A DNA stretch of 10,665 nucleotides from DATGSF01 sp035302865 (GTDB lineage Bacteria > Bacteroidota > Bacteroidia > Chitinophagales > Chitinophagaceae). A program made the translations under genes and the position numbers. Shown here piece by piece: positions 1-7,085 of this stretch. Position 1 is the stretch's first letter; the number at the start of each line of letters is the position of its first letter. The notes under the pieces are model-generated. The model was given only the letters and a program-made list of their open reading frames with translations. It searched no databases and was not told the DNA's origin. Location: NCBI GenBank assembly GCA_035302865.1, contig DATGSF010000140.1, forward strand, positions 1 through 10,665, written 5' to 3'.

Positions 1-1970
1 CTTATATTTTGAGGTGCCCATTCTATTTCTCCACGCAAAACAGGATATTCATTTGGTAATACATTTCTTTTTTCTTTTTGTTGAATGATTTCTTGTTTTG
101 GAGCCCATGTAAAATATAACAAAGCACTTAAGTTTTGATAAGCATTTAAAGGTCTCGTTGATAAAGAATCACTCAATAAAATTCCTCCAGGTTTTTCATT
201 TTTATACTGCAAACCTATTTGGGTTTGTAAAGATGCATTCCAGTCACGAACATATTGTAAAGTTGTTCTTTGATTATATAATATTCTATTTGCTTCTGTA
301 GTTCTAATGTTTGCTAAAAGGTTTGCCTGAGCTAGAACCTGCATGTCTTGACCAGGAAAACGGATGTCTTTATAATGGCTTAAGGATAAATAATTATAGG
401 GAAATGCAAAAACACTTTCTTTTTTAGAAAAGGATTTTATCATTTGAAGTCCATAATTGGTATTCTCATCTTTAAATCCATATCCAAAATATCCTGAAAA
501 ATATAAAGATTTCGAGAATCTTGGAGTACTCCTTGCACCTAATCGCAATTTAACACCTTCTACACTATTATAGGCAAAGAAATTATGTAATGTTCCAATT
601 TCCCAGCTTCCTACTTGTTTATATCCAGTAAATAAAAAACTTCCTAAATCTTGTAAAGTTTTAAAAAATTTAGTTTTATTCAAACTGTCGAAAGTTTCAT
701 ATTGTTTTTCTTCAGCCTCTGTTAAAGGTACAGGTCTGTGTTCTTCCCAAAAATCCTTATCAAAATCTTTTATAACTGTTTTAGGATCTATTTTTACATT
801 AAAAAGAGAGTCATCAATATTTTTATTAAATTGCATTTTGTCAAAATAAACTGCTCTTTCAATGTAAATATTTAAACCGGATTGCGGCATTATAGATGCT
901 TTTGTAAAAGAATACTCTTCTTCAATATAGTTTTCTTCCTCAGCGTTTTGATAATAAATATTAATCTTTGCTTCTTCAATAAAATTTAAATTAGCTTCTT
1001 TAGTTATAAAAATCTCTGCATCTTTAATAGCATAATCCTTCAATTGAATCTTTAAATCTCCTCTAAATAACACTGCTTTAGCTGTTCTAGGTTCAAATTC
1101 TACATGAATTATAGGATTTGCTGTTTCTTTATATAAGGTATCTACAATGTAATATTTATAAAATTGTGGTCCTAATCCGCTTATAGGACTTAGAATTTTT
1201 CTAGAAAATAATTGAATTTCTGCGTCATAAATATCTAAACCATCATAAATAAATTTCAAAGCTTCAGTACTGTGTTTAATATTGATATATCGATCATCAA
1301 AACGAATCTCTTTATTACCTAAATGAATGGTATTTTCCTTAAAAGGAGTATTTTGTCTATAGGTTCGAAATACATCTTCGGATAATAAAATAGGAGTTAA
1401 CTGAAAATCTTTGATATTAGTCGTGTCAAAATTTTGAAAAATAGGATCTAATTTTTTTAATAATGGAACTCTTGGGATTACTCCTTTTTCTGTCATAAAT
1501 CCATTATTGAATTTTTCGTATTTTTGAAAAGAAATACTGTTGTGTTTATTATGAGGTTGGTTTTTTTCTCTATTTTTTACTACATTCTTTATTAACTCGA
1601 CTGCAGGGTTGCCTCTATTTCTATATCTTGAATTTTTAATTATTACCTCTTTTAGGGCAGCTTCTTTAGGATTTAAGAATAAAATAATGGTATCATTATT
1701 TGAATTTAAGTTTATTTCCTTATCGTAATATCCAATATGATTTATTCTTACATCCCCAATAGTAGATTTTATTTTTAAAATGCCTTTTTCATTAAAAAGG
1801 TAAACTTTGGAATTGGATAATACAGTTAATGCACCATTGGGTAAAGTACTATGACTTACACTATCTTTAATTTGTATAACAATTTCCTTATCTTCTTTAG
1901 CATATAAAAATATTGTGAAGAAAAATAAGCAGTTTAGTAATAAACAAGTTTTAAGGGTAATTTTATTCAT
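1..1970 (-). CDS. DUF5686-type outer-membrane protein with carboxypeptidase-like regulatory domain (C-terminus cut by window edge)
   Basis: The frame is open from ATG at 1970 to the left edge, giving 656 complete codons with no stop, so the C-terminus is missing. Residues 1-24 form a hydrophobic signal peptide ending in LYA. Residues about 28-105 look like the small beta-sandwich (carboxypeptidase regulatory-like) found at the start of this family. The segment NPAVELIKNVVKNREKNQP (residues 121-139) is the characteristic DUF5686 opening motif, followed by a Tyr-rich stretch (FQKYEKF). Later come a segment around SPISGLGPQFYKYYIVDT and beta-rich, aromatic sequence typical of an outer-membrane barrel. 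Family members are usually around 800 residues, so roughly 150-200 are probably absent. The exact function of the family is unknown to me; a surface or outer-membrane role is inferred. It lies 60 nt downstream of the FnIII-like gene on the same strand and may share its transcript. Family assignment is fairly sure. Confidence 0.85.
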   Translation of the reverse strand, partial: MNKITLKTCLLLNCLFFFTIFLYAKEDKEIVIQIKDSVSHSTLPNGALTVLSNSKVYLFNEKGILKIKSTIGDVRINHIGYYDKEINLNSNNDTIILFLNPKEAALKEVIIKNSRYRNRGNPAVELIKNVVKNREKNQPHNKHNSISFQKYEKFNNGFMTEKGVIPRVPLLKKLDPIFQNFDTTNIKDFQLTPILLSEDVFRTYRQNTPFKENTIHLGNKEIRFDDRYINIKHSTEALKFIYDGLDIYDAEIQLFSRKILSPISGLGPQFYKYYIVDTLYKETANPIIHVEFEPRTAKAVLFRGDLKIQLKDYAIKDAEIFITKEANLNFIEEAKINIYYQNAEEENYIEEEYSFTKASIMPQSGLNIYIERAVYFDKMQFNKNIDDSLFNVKIDPKTVIKDFDKDFWEEHRPVPLTEAEEKQYETFDSLNKTKFFKTLQDLGSFLFTGYKQVGSWEIGTLHNFFAYNSVEGVKLRLGARSTPRFSKSLYFSGYFGYGFKDENTNYGLQMIKSFSKKESVFAFPYNYLSLSHYKDIRFPGQDMQVLAQANLLANIRTTEANRILYNQRTTLQYVRDWNASLQTQIGLQYKNEKPGGILLSDSLSTRPLNAYQNLSALLYFTWAPKQEIIQQKEKRNVLPNEYPVLRGEIEWAPQNI

Positions 1971-1979
1971 AGAGAAGTA

Positions 1980-1985
1980 CTCCTC
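1980..1985 (-). promoter_or_regulatory. Shine-Dalgarno-like GAGGAG before the DUF5686 gene
   Basis: Reading the minus strand, GAGGAG lies 9 nt before the ATG at 1970, good Shine-Dalgarno spacing. The other starts in this window lack such a site, as is usual in Bacteroidota. It supports the chosen start, but it could be chance. The site sits inside an imperfect palindrome centred on AGTACT. Confidence 0.4.
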
Positions 1986-2030
1986 AATTAAATTTTCTAA
2001 TTTTAATTAAAGTATTAAAAGTATAAAAAA

Positions 2031-2744
2031 TTAATGAATAGTTATATACCCTTCCTCTATTTTATCGTTGTTTTTATAAAGAATAAATTTATATACACCT
2101 AATTTTTGAAAATTTCTCTTATCTAATATGCTTATATCCTGTCTTATTCTATCTATATAGAGAACTTCTTTATCATTTAAATCATAGAATTTTACAGAAT
2201 ATCTTTGTTGTATGGCATTATTTATTTCAATATTTACATGACCTGTAAAAGGATTTGTGAATATAAGTTTAGAGCTAGGGTATTTCTTTTCAATAATTTC
2301 TTTTGCTTTTTCTAAATTGCCATTAGATTTATTGAGTTTTTCCTGAATACTTTCAGTGCTTTCTAAATTCTGTTGTTTTTTTAAGTTAAGACTATCCATT
2401 TCTAATGAGCGGACATTGCTTATCCAATGAGTATTAGAATTAAATGTAACTCTAATCCTATATTGATTCTCACCTAAATGTGGATGTGCATCAATGAAGG
2501 TTTGAATTGCAGAATTTAAATTTTTTATTTCTCCAATTTTTTCAAAAGAGTTTTCTTTTTCTAATCTTCGTTCAACTTCAACTTTTTTAACATTATTGGT
2601 ATAAGGATTCGTCCAATTTAAAATATAAGAACCATCCTTTTGTTTAATATCGAATTCAGGGAGTGTGCTTTGTCCCCAACTAAGGTGAGATATTATTAAT
2701 AAAAGGCTAAATAGTAGCGAGAATTTGTTTCTTTTTTTAATCAT
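2031..2744 (-). CDS. Secreted fibronectin-III-like protein with a C-terminal beta domain, function unknown
   Basis: This is a 237-residue protein with an N-terminal signal peptide (residues 1-24, ending WGQ). Residues 27-113 read as a fibronectin type III-like beta-sandwich: the order ILNWTNPYTNNVKKVEVERR, then a run ending YRIRV, is typical of such folds. A Lys/Glu/Gln-rich, probably helical linker covers about 117-155. Residues 158-237 form a second beta-rich domain beginning LIFTNPFTGHVNIEI and containing YSVKFYDLNDKEVLYI and ILDKRNFQKLGVYKFILY. That layout resembles T9SS type A sorting domains, but the usual YPNP start and glycine positions are only partly present. From memory, similar proteins with a longer linker occur in other Bacteroidota such as Chitinophagaceae; I cannot name a family. 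It lies 26 nt after the AraC gene and 60 nt before the DUF5686 gene. An extracytoplasmic location is likely; the function is unknown. Confidence 0.75.
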   Translation of the reverse strand: MIKKRNKFSLLFSLLLIISHLSWGQSTLPEFDIKQKDGSYILNWTNPYTNNVKKVEVERRLEKENSFEKIGEIKNLNSAIQTFIDAHPHLGENQYRIRVTFNSNTHWISNVRSLEMDSLNLKKQQNLESTESIQEKLNKSNGNLEKAKEIIEKKYPSSKLIFTNPFTGHVNIEINNAIQQRYSVKFYDLNDKEVLYIDRIRQDISILDKRNFQKLGVYKFILYKNNDKIEEGYITIH

Positions 2745-2770
2745 AAGGATTTAAAATGAAAATATTTTTT

Positions 2771-3649
2771 TTAACCTAAAAGTTCACAAGGTTTTAATCC
2801 AGTGACTCTTTTAAAAGCTGTGCTAAAGTGAGTATGACTATTAAAACCCATCATATATGCTACTTCATTTATATTGTATTTGTTTTGCTTAATAAGAGAC
2901 TTGGCTTTTTCAATACGTTCAAATTGCTGGAATTCGTGAATGGTTTTTCCAAACATAGCTTTAAATCCTTTTTTAAGATAACATTCATTCATACCAACAA
3001 TTTTAGATAAATCCTTTATTGTAATAGGATTATTCAGTCTTTTTAAAATTGTTTCCCTTGCTTCAAAGACTTTATCTCTTTCTGCAGAGCTATTTAAAAA
3101 GCTACAAGCAGGTAATGTATTAGCTTCACAAGGTAAAAAATAAGATTCTATAGAAGAGCGAAATAATCTTAAAGCAATCTCAAATTTTTCCACCTCATTT
3201 TGTAAGTTACTCTCTTCATTGCATATTTTAATTATTTGAGGTATTGCGGTTTTATATGATGGAGTTAAGGTAAAAGTTTGTTCAGCAGATCTATCATATA
3301 AAAATGGATCTTTTGCATTTAATAAGTCTTTTTTCCAAATATAGAAAAATTCAGGATAATACAATATTTGAACGATTTGAATAATAGGAGATTTCTCTGG
3401 TAAGTTTTCTAATACAAAAGTTAATTGCAAGTATTTTTTATCATCATCAAAAGGATAAAAATTTAGATAAGCATTTTCTTCAATGATCTCATTATTATTG
3501 GGATGCAAAGCGCTTATTATATGTATTTTTATTCCCGGTTGAAGAGCGTGGAGCTGTGCATCTAAAATATCTAAATCATCATGGATTATTCTTTTTAAAT
3601 ACGTGATATTCTCGTTGCAATTTATATTTTTTATATCTAACTTCATCAT
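2771..3649 (-). CDS. AraC-family transcriptional regulator
   Basis: A 292-residue cytoplasmic regulator with the paired helix-turn-helix DNA-binding domain of the AraC/XylS family at its C-terminus (about residues 193-291). The first HTH is around ITIKDLSKIVGMNECYLKKG (209-228); the second is around INEVAYMMGFNSHTHFSTAF (260-279), followed by the family signature RVTGLKPCELL. The YLKKGFKAMFG wording recalls the PchR-like branch, which in other bacteria includes siderophore-responsive regulators, but the ligand here cannot be read from sequence. The N-terminal 190 residues are a divergent sensing or dimerisation region I do not recognise. No signal peptide or membrane segment is present. The start is the first of two adjacent ATG codons; the second, at 3646, is equally possible. 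It begins 11 nt after the L,D-transpeptidase stop, so it is probably cotranscribed and may regulate its own cluster. Confidence 0.88.
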   Translation of the reverse strand: MMKLDIKNINCNENITYLKRIIHDDLDILDAQLHALQPGIKIHIISALHPNNNEIIEENAYLNFYPFDDDKKYLQLTFVLENLPEKSPIIQIVQILYYPEFFYIWKKDLLNAKDPFLYDRSAEQTFTLTPSYKTAIPQIIKICNEESNLQNEVEKFEIALRLFRSSIESYFLPCEANTLPACSFLNSSAERDKVFEARETILKRLNNPITIKDLSKIVGMNECYLKKGFKAMFGKTIHEFQQFERIEKAKSLIKQNKYNINEVAYMMGFNSHTHFSTAFKRVTGLKPCELLG

Positions 3650-3660
3650 GAATTTTATAT

Positions 3661-4350
3661 TTAACGCCTAACGTACACTCTGGTTCCTGCCTGCAAAAAT
3701 AAGTATAAATCTTCAATATCTTCTGGTTTTAATGCAATACATCCATCCGTCCAGCCAATTCCATAATCAACCATATCTTGAGCGCCCTTTAATGTACCAT
3801 GAAACCCAATCGAGCCACCTATTCTTGCATTGGGAGGAATGATACCTTTTGCTTTATTTTCTCTAAAGTTCTTATAAGAGTTTTCATTTGGATAATCTAG
3901 TAAAATAAACTTTTGCCAGTTTGCATGATTCCTCTTTGATACAACTTTAAACCAACCTTCAGGGGTCATCCTATCACCTTCCATTTTTTTATCTTCCAAC
4001 CTTTCAGGACCAAATACAGCCTTATACTGCCTTATTCTTTGGCGTTTATAAATAACTGCTACTAAATACTTGCTTTTCTCTACTAAAATCATTAAAGAAT
4101 CCGGATTTAATGTGTCTACATTAATGGGAGTTCGATCCTTTAAACTAGGGAAGGGTGGAGTAATAGTTGTTTCGGTAACTATAGAATTGCCCTTTTTATA
4201 TCGTATTTTTCTTACAGTATTTCCGTGTTTGTCTTTATAAGTCTTTAATACTTCAACATCTTTTGGAGTCTCGCTACCAAAAGATGTTGTATTTGTACAT
4301 AAGATTCCTACGAAAAGTATAAGTAATATTTTATAAAATACATCCCTCAT
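3661..4350 (-). CDS. L,D-transpeptidase (YkuD domain), periplasmic
   Basis: A 229-residue exported protein with a YkuD L,D-transpeptidase domain. Residues 1-25 are a signal peptide. The catalytic domain spans about 84-229. It contains GDRMTPEGWF (125-134), the conserved substrate-strand motif, then GFHGT with His184 and GWTDGCIAL with the nucleophile Cys204. The His-to-Cys spacing and the final VYVRR strand fit active family members, so it should be catalytically competent. Enzymes of this family form 3-3 cross-links in peptidoglycan, attach proteins to it, or in some branches cleave such links; the exact role here is unknown. The closest style is the ErfK/YafK-like group. Residues 26-80 are a Lys/Thr-rich non-catalytic stretch. 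The gene sits 29 nt downstream of the BI-1-like gene and 11 nt before the AraC regulator, so a shared transcript is likely. Confidence 0.9.
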   Translation of the reverse strand: MRDVFYKILLILFVGILCTNTTSFGSETPKDVEVLKTYKDKHGNTVRKIRYKKGNSIVTETTITPPFPSLKDRTPINVDTLNPDSLMILVEKSKYLVAVIYKRQRIRQYKAVFGPERLEDKKMEGDRMTPEGWFKVVSKRNHANWQKFILLDYPNENSYKNFRENKAKGIIPPNARIGGSIGFHGTLKGAQDMVDYGIGWTDGCIALKPEDIEDLYLFLQAGTRVYVRR

Positions 4351-4379
4351 ATGATTCGTTGATTGTAGTTTATTGTTTT

Positions 4380-5102
4380 TTATCGTTCATTACCAAAGAG
4401 GCGTAATAAATATTGAAATAAAAGTACAAAATCTAAATACAAAGTCAAAGCTCCTATGATTGCTCCTTTTTTCCTGCCTTCTTCATCTTCTAAATAAGCA
4501 TAAGTTTTTATTTTTTGTGTGTCATAAGCAATTAATCCTACAAAAACAGCTACACCAATATAAGATATTATCCAATATAACATCTCATTTTTCATAAAGA
4601 AGTTCACAATACTTGCAAGTATTATTCCTATTAATGCCATCATTAATATTCTTCCAAAAGTGCTTAGATCTTGTTTTGTAGTAAATCCAATTATACTCAT
4701 CACTGCAAATGTCCCTGCTGTAATTGCAAAAACGGTCGCTAAGGATTTTGCAGAATACACTAATAAGAATATGGAAAAAGTAACTCCATTAATCGCCGCA
4801 TAAATTAAAAATATAGCTGTAGCTGCGATAGAACTTAAGGTATTGATTTTAAAACTCAATCCGCCAACTAAAAATAATTGGACAAATAGTAATCCGAAAA
4901 ATATTAGTCTGTTTTGAAATAATAAATTAGTTAAATATTCATTGCTTGCAAATAAAAATGCTATACCCGCAGTAAGCATTAAACCAAAGAACATCCACAG
5001 ATAAACTTTGGAAAAATAACTAGATAAATACGCCTTGTCGTCTATAGATATTGTATGCGTAACTTCATCTTGTACATTAAATTGAGAACGGTTTTGTAAC
5101 AT
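4380..5102 (-). CDS. Bax inhibitor-1/YccA family integral membrane protein
   Basis: A 240-residue inner-membrane protein with about seven hydrophobic segments from residue 34 onward and a polar N-terminus of about 30 residues. Family hallmarks are the SSYFSKVYLWMFFGLMLTAG opening (27-46), the INGVTFS segment (104-110), AYDTQKIK with Asp194, and LYLDFVLLF with Asp224 before the terminal LLRLFG. In the structurally studied Bacillus relative YetJ, an acidic pair in these last two helices takes part in pH-gated calcium leak; Asp194 and Asp224 are the likely counterparts. In E. coli, YccA modulates FtsH, so either role is possible here. Length is normal for the family. It is the first gene of the minus-strand run and is divergent from pssA, with a good -7 element at 5131-5138. 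Confidence 0.93.
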   Translation of the reverse strand: MLQNRSQFNVQDEVTHTISIDDKAYLSSYFSKVYLWMFFGLMLTAGIAFLFASNEYLTNLLFQNRLIFFGLLFVQLFLVGGLSFKINTLSSIAATAIFLIYAAINGVTFSIFLLVYSAKSLATVFAITAGTFAVMSIIGFTTKQDLSTFGRILMMALIGIILASIVNFFMKNEMLYWIISYIGVAVFVGLIAYDTQKIKTYAYLEDEEGRKKGAIIGALTLYLDFVLLFQYLLRLFGNER

Positions 5103-5130
5103 AAATAAATTCTATTTAAATTTTGAACAT

Positions 5131-5138
5131 CGAAGATA
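5131..5138 (-). promoter_or_regulatory. -7 element TATCTTCG of the promoter for the BI-1-like gene
   Basis: The minus strand reads TATCTTCG, one base from the Bacteroidota primary sigma consensus TAnnTTTG, about 28 nt before the ATG at 5102. A T-rich stretch near 5156-5163 sits where the -33 element would be, but no clear TTG is present. The same octamer faces the other way before pssA. It may drive the whole minus-strand run. Confidence 0.6.
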
Positions 5139-5240
5139 AGAAAAAATTTGGGTTGTAAAAAAGATAAAATTTAAAAAAATTGTGAACATGGTACTTCGAA
5201 AATTGTAAGAGATAATTTATGCATTTTCGTCTTATAAACT

Positions 5241-5248
5241 TATCTTCG
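5241..5248 (+). promoter_or_regulatory. -7 element TATCTTCG of the pssA promoter
   Basis: TATCTTCG matches the Bacteroidota -7 consensus TAnnTTTG at all but one position. Transcription would start near 5253-5256, about 12 nt before the ATG pair at 5267/5270. This supports a pssA start there, because the upstream in-frame ATG at 5219 would lie before the transcript begins. The -33 region around 5216-5221 (TTTATG) is weak. Confidence 0.6.
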
Positions 5249-5266
5249 CAAGCAAATAGTAAGTTG

Positions 5267-6091
5267 ATGATGAAGAATCTTCCTAATTTTGTTACTTTAT
5301 TGAATCTGATTTTTGGTTGTATGGCCATAGTCTTCATTCTTGAAGAGCAGATTTTATTACATAGTGTAGATGGAGAAAACTATATTCCCGTTATGAATAT
5401 GAATAAAATATACATTGGTTCTGGTTTTATATTCTTAGCTGCACTAATGGATATTCTTGATGGTTTGTTGGCTCGTTTATTAAATGCAACTAGTGCCATT
5501 GGTAAAGATTTAGACTCTCTTGCTGATGTGGTTTCTTTCGGTGTTGCTCCAAGTATGATTTTGTATAAATATATTCAAATGGCTTATATGGCCGAACCAG
5601 GTGCTATGGAAGTTCCAATTTTAGCCTTAGTGCCTGCTTTTTTTCTTGTCGCTTGCGGAGCTTATCGTTTAGCAAGATATAATCAAAATACTAAAGTTGG
5701 AGAGGATGTCATTTATTTTCAAGGTTTGCCGATTCCTGCTGTCGGAATAGTAATTGCATCAATACCTTTATTTACTTGGTTTCCTTCTAATTTTATGCTG
5801 AATGCCTTTCCTGATGATTATAATCTGAGTTTTATATTTGGAAATAGGTTTGTGTTATATGGAATATCTTTAATGCTTGGACTTTTGATGGTGTCAAAGA
5901 TTTCTTTCTTTAAATGGAAGCCGGCTTCTATGAAATTATCCGATGCATGGGCACATTTAATTCTTTTAATTTCAAGTATTATTGCAGGGATTTTCCTTAG
6001 TTTTGTAGCAATTCCTTTACTTTTTGTTTTATATATTGTATTAAATATTATAAAAAGTAAAAAACCACAGAAAATAACTAGTAAAAATTAA
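5267..6091 (+). CDS. pssA: CDP-diacylglycerol--serine O-phosphatidyltransferase
   Basis: This integral membrane enzyme joins CDP-diacylglycerol and L-serine to give phosphatidylserine, the precursor of phosphatidylethanolamine. The CDP-alcohol phosphatidyltransferase signature is complete, D-x2-D-G-x2-A-R-x8-G-x3-D-x3-D, encoded in the stretch MDILDGLLARLLNATSAIG followed by KDLDSLAD. With the start at 5267 the key residues are Asp62, Asp65, Gly66, Ala69, Arg70, Gly79, Asp83 and Asp87. Several hydrophobic helices surround it and continue to the C-terminus. I chose ATG 5267 (or the adjacent 5270), giving 274 residues, because relatives begin with a short IPN/LPN-FVTLLNL segment and because a promoter element lies just upstream. 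The in-frame ATG at 5219 would add 16 unlike residues. It leads a tight operon with purS and rsmI. A decarboxylase partner (psd) is not in the window. Confidence 0.92.
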   Translation: MMKNLPNFVTLLNLIFGCMAIVFILEEQILLHSVDGENYIPVMNMNKIYIGSGFIFLAALMDILDGLLARLLNATSAIGKDLDSLADVVSFGVAPSMILYKYIQMAYMAEPGAMEVPILALVPAFFLVACGAYRLARYNQNTKVGEDVIYFQGLPIPAVGIVIASIPLFTWFPSNFMLNAFPDDYNLSFIFGNRFVLYGISLMLGLLMVSKISFFKWKPASMKLSDAWAHLILLISSIIAGIFLSFVAIPLLFVLYIVLNIIKSKKPQKITSKN

Positions 6092-6104
6092 ATTGAAAAA
6101 CAAT

Positions 6105-6356
6105 ATGTTTATAGGAAAAATTAATATTAAACCAAAGGCGGATTTGTTAGATCCTGCAGGTAAAGCAGTATTAGCTTCTTTATCAAATCACCTACAGCTT
6201 GATGCAATAAATGATGTGCGTGTAGGGAAATTGGTAGAATTAAAAGTGGATGCTAATTCTATTGAAGAGGCTGAAGAATTGGTGAGAAAAGCTGCTGAAC
6301 AACTAATAGTTAATAAAGTAATGGAAGATTATACTTTTAGCGTTGAAGCAATATAA
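6105..6356 (+). CDS. purS: Phosphoribosylformylglycinamidine synthase subunit PurS
   Basis: A small (83-residue) protein matching PurS, the structural subunit that with PurL (small form) and PurQ (glutaminase) converts FGAR to FGAM in step 4 of purine synthesis. Family landmarks are the opening beta strand GKINIKPKADLLDPAGKAV, the central NDVRVGKLVELKV strand, the EEAEELVRKAAEQLIVN helix and the closing VMEDYTFSVE strand. Length fits the usual 80-85 residues. I chose ATG 6105; an in-frame TTG at 6093 would add only four residues (MKNN), is a rarer start, and lies 1 nt after the pssA stop. The gene lies between pssA (13 nt gap) and rsmI (2 nt gap), with no purL or purQ here, so its partners must be elsewhere in the genome. 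Confidence 0.88.
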   Translation: MFIGKINIKPKADLLDPAGKAVLASLSNHLQLDAINDVRVGKLVELKVDANSIEEAEELVRKAAEQLIVNKVMEDYTFSVEAI

Positions 6357-6358
6357 AT

Positions 6359-7024
6359 ATGCCTTTATTTATTATTCCTACTCCAATAGGAAATTTAAAA
6401 GATATTACTCTGCGCGCTTTAGAATGTTTAAAGAGCGCAGATTTAATCTTGTGCGAAGATACTCGTACAAGTGGAATTCTTTTAAGTAATTTTAATATTT
6501 CTAATCCCAAAAAGCCTTTCCATCAGCATAATGAGCATAAGGTATTAGATGAAGTAAAAGTTTTACTTCAAGCTAATGCTAATATAGCTTTAATAAGCGA
6601 TGCTGGTACCCCAGGGATATCTGATCCTGGTTATTCTCTTATACAATTATGTATTCAAGAAGATTTTCCTTTTACAGTATTGCCTGGTGCAACTGCTTTA
6701 ATACCAGCATTACTACTATCTGGTTTTCCAAATCATGAATTTATTTATAGAGGGTTTTTACCACTAAAAAAAGGAAGAAGAACCCAATGGGAAATAATAG
6801 CTCAAGAAGAAAAGACGCAGGTGTTTTATGAATCACCTCATAGAATTGAAAAAGTGATAAAAGAAATGCAAATTTATTTACAAGAAGATAGAATGGTTGC
6901 ATTTGTTCGTGAAATATCAAAAATGTATGAAGAAACTCTGCGCTGTAAAGTTAAAGAACTAGAAGAAAAAACAAAAATGTTGAAAACTAAGGGAGAGTTT
7001 GTTATTGTCATCGCAGCTTTATGA
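6359..7024 (+). CDS. rsmI: 16S rRNA (cytidine(1402)-2'-O)-methyltransferase
   Basis: RsmI uses S-adenosylmethionine to methylate the 2'-O of C1402 in 16S rRNA, in the ribosomal P site, helping decoding accuracy. The 221-residue protein is a tetrapyrrole-methylase-fold enzyme with all the expected RsmI signatures: IIPTPIGNLKDIT (5-17), CEDTRTS (32-38), LISDAGTPGISDPG (78-91), LPGATA (108-113), GFLPLKKGRR (132-141) and a YESPHRI motif later. It lacks the extra C-terminal domain of the about 286-residue E. coli protein; I recall short forms as common in Bacteroidota. It starts 2 nt after the purS stop, so the two are probably translationally coupled and share the pssA promoter. It should be active and cytoplasmic. 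Confidence 0.94.
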   Translation: MPLFIIPTPIGNLKDITLRALECLKSADLILCEDTRTSGILLSNFNISNPKKPFHQHNEHKVLDEVKVLLQANANIALISDAGTPGISDPGYSLIQLCIQEDFPFTVLPGATALIPALLLSGFPNHEFIYRGFLPLKKGRRTQWEIIAQEEKTQVFYESPHRIEKVIKEMQIYLQEDRMVAFVREISKMYEETLRCKVKELEEKTKMLKTKGEFVIVIAAL

Positions 7025-7062
7025 TTTTACTCTTTTATGACTATAAAAATCTAATTTTATGG

Positions 7063-7070
7063 TATATTTG
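7063..7070 (+). promoter_or_regulatory. -7 element TATATTTG of the response-regulator promoter
   Basis: TATATTTG is an exact match to the Bacteroidota -7 consensus TAnnTTTG. A possible -33 element is the TTTATG around 7034-7039. The predicted transcript would start about 7075-7078, only around 10 nt before the GTG start codon at 7086, so the 5' leader is very short. It suggests the regulator can be transcribed independently of pssA-purS-rsmI. Confidence 0.65.
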
Positions 7071-7085
7071 TAAAAAAAATATAGT

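Noticed and set aside
2828..3010. 60-codon plus-strand reading frame
   Set aside because: It lies wholly inside the AraC DNA-binding domain on the opposite strand, with no sign of independent coding.
5116..5337. 73-codon minus-strand reading frame overlapping the pssA start and the divergent promoter region
   Set aside because: It covers both -7 elements and the conserved pssA N-terminus; its translation is Phe/Lys-rich and resembles no family.
6093..6104. TTG as an alternative purS start
   Set aside because: It adds only four residues, and ATG 6105 gives the normal family length and beginning.
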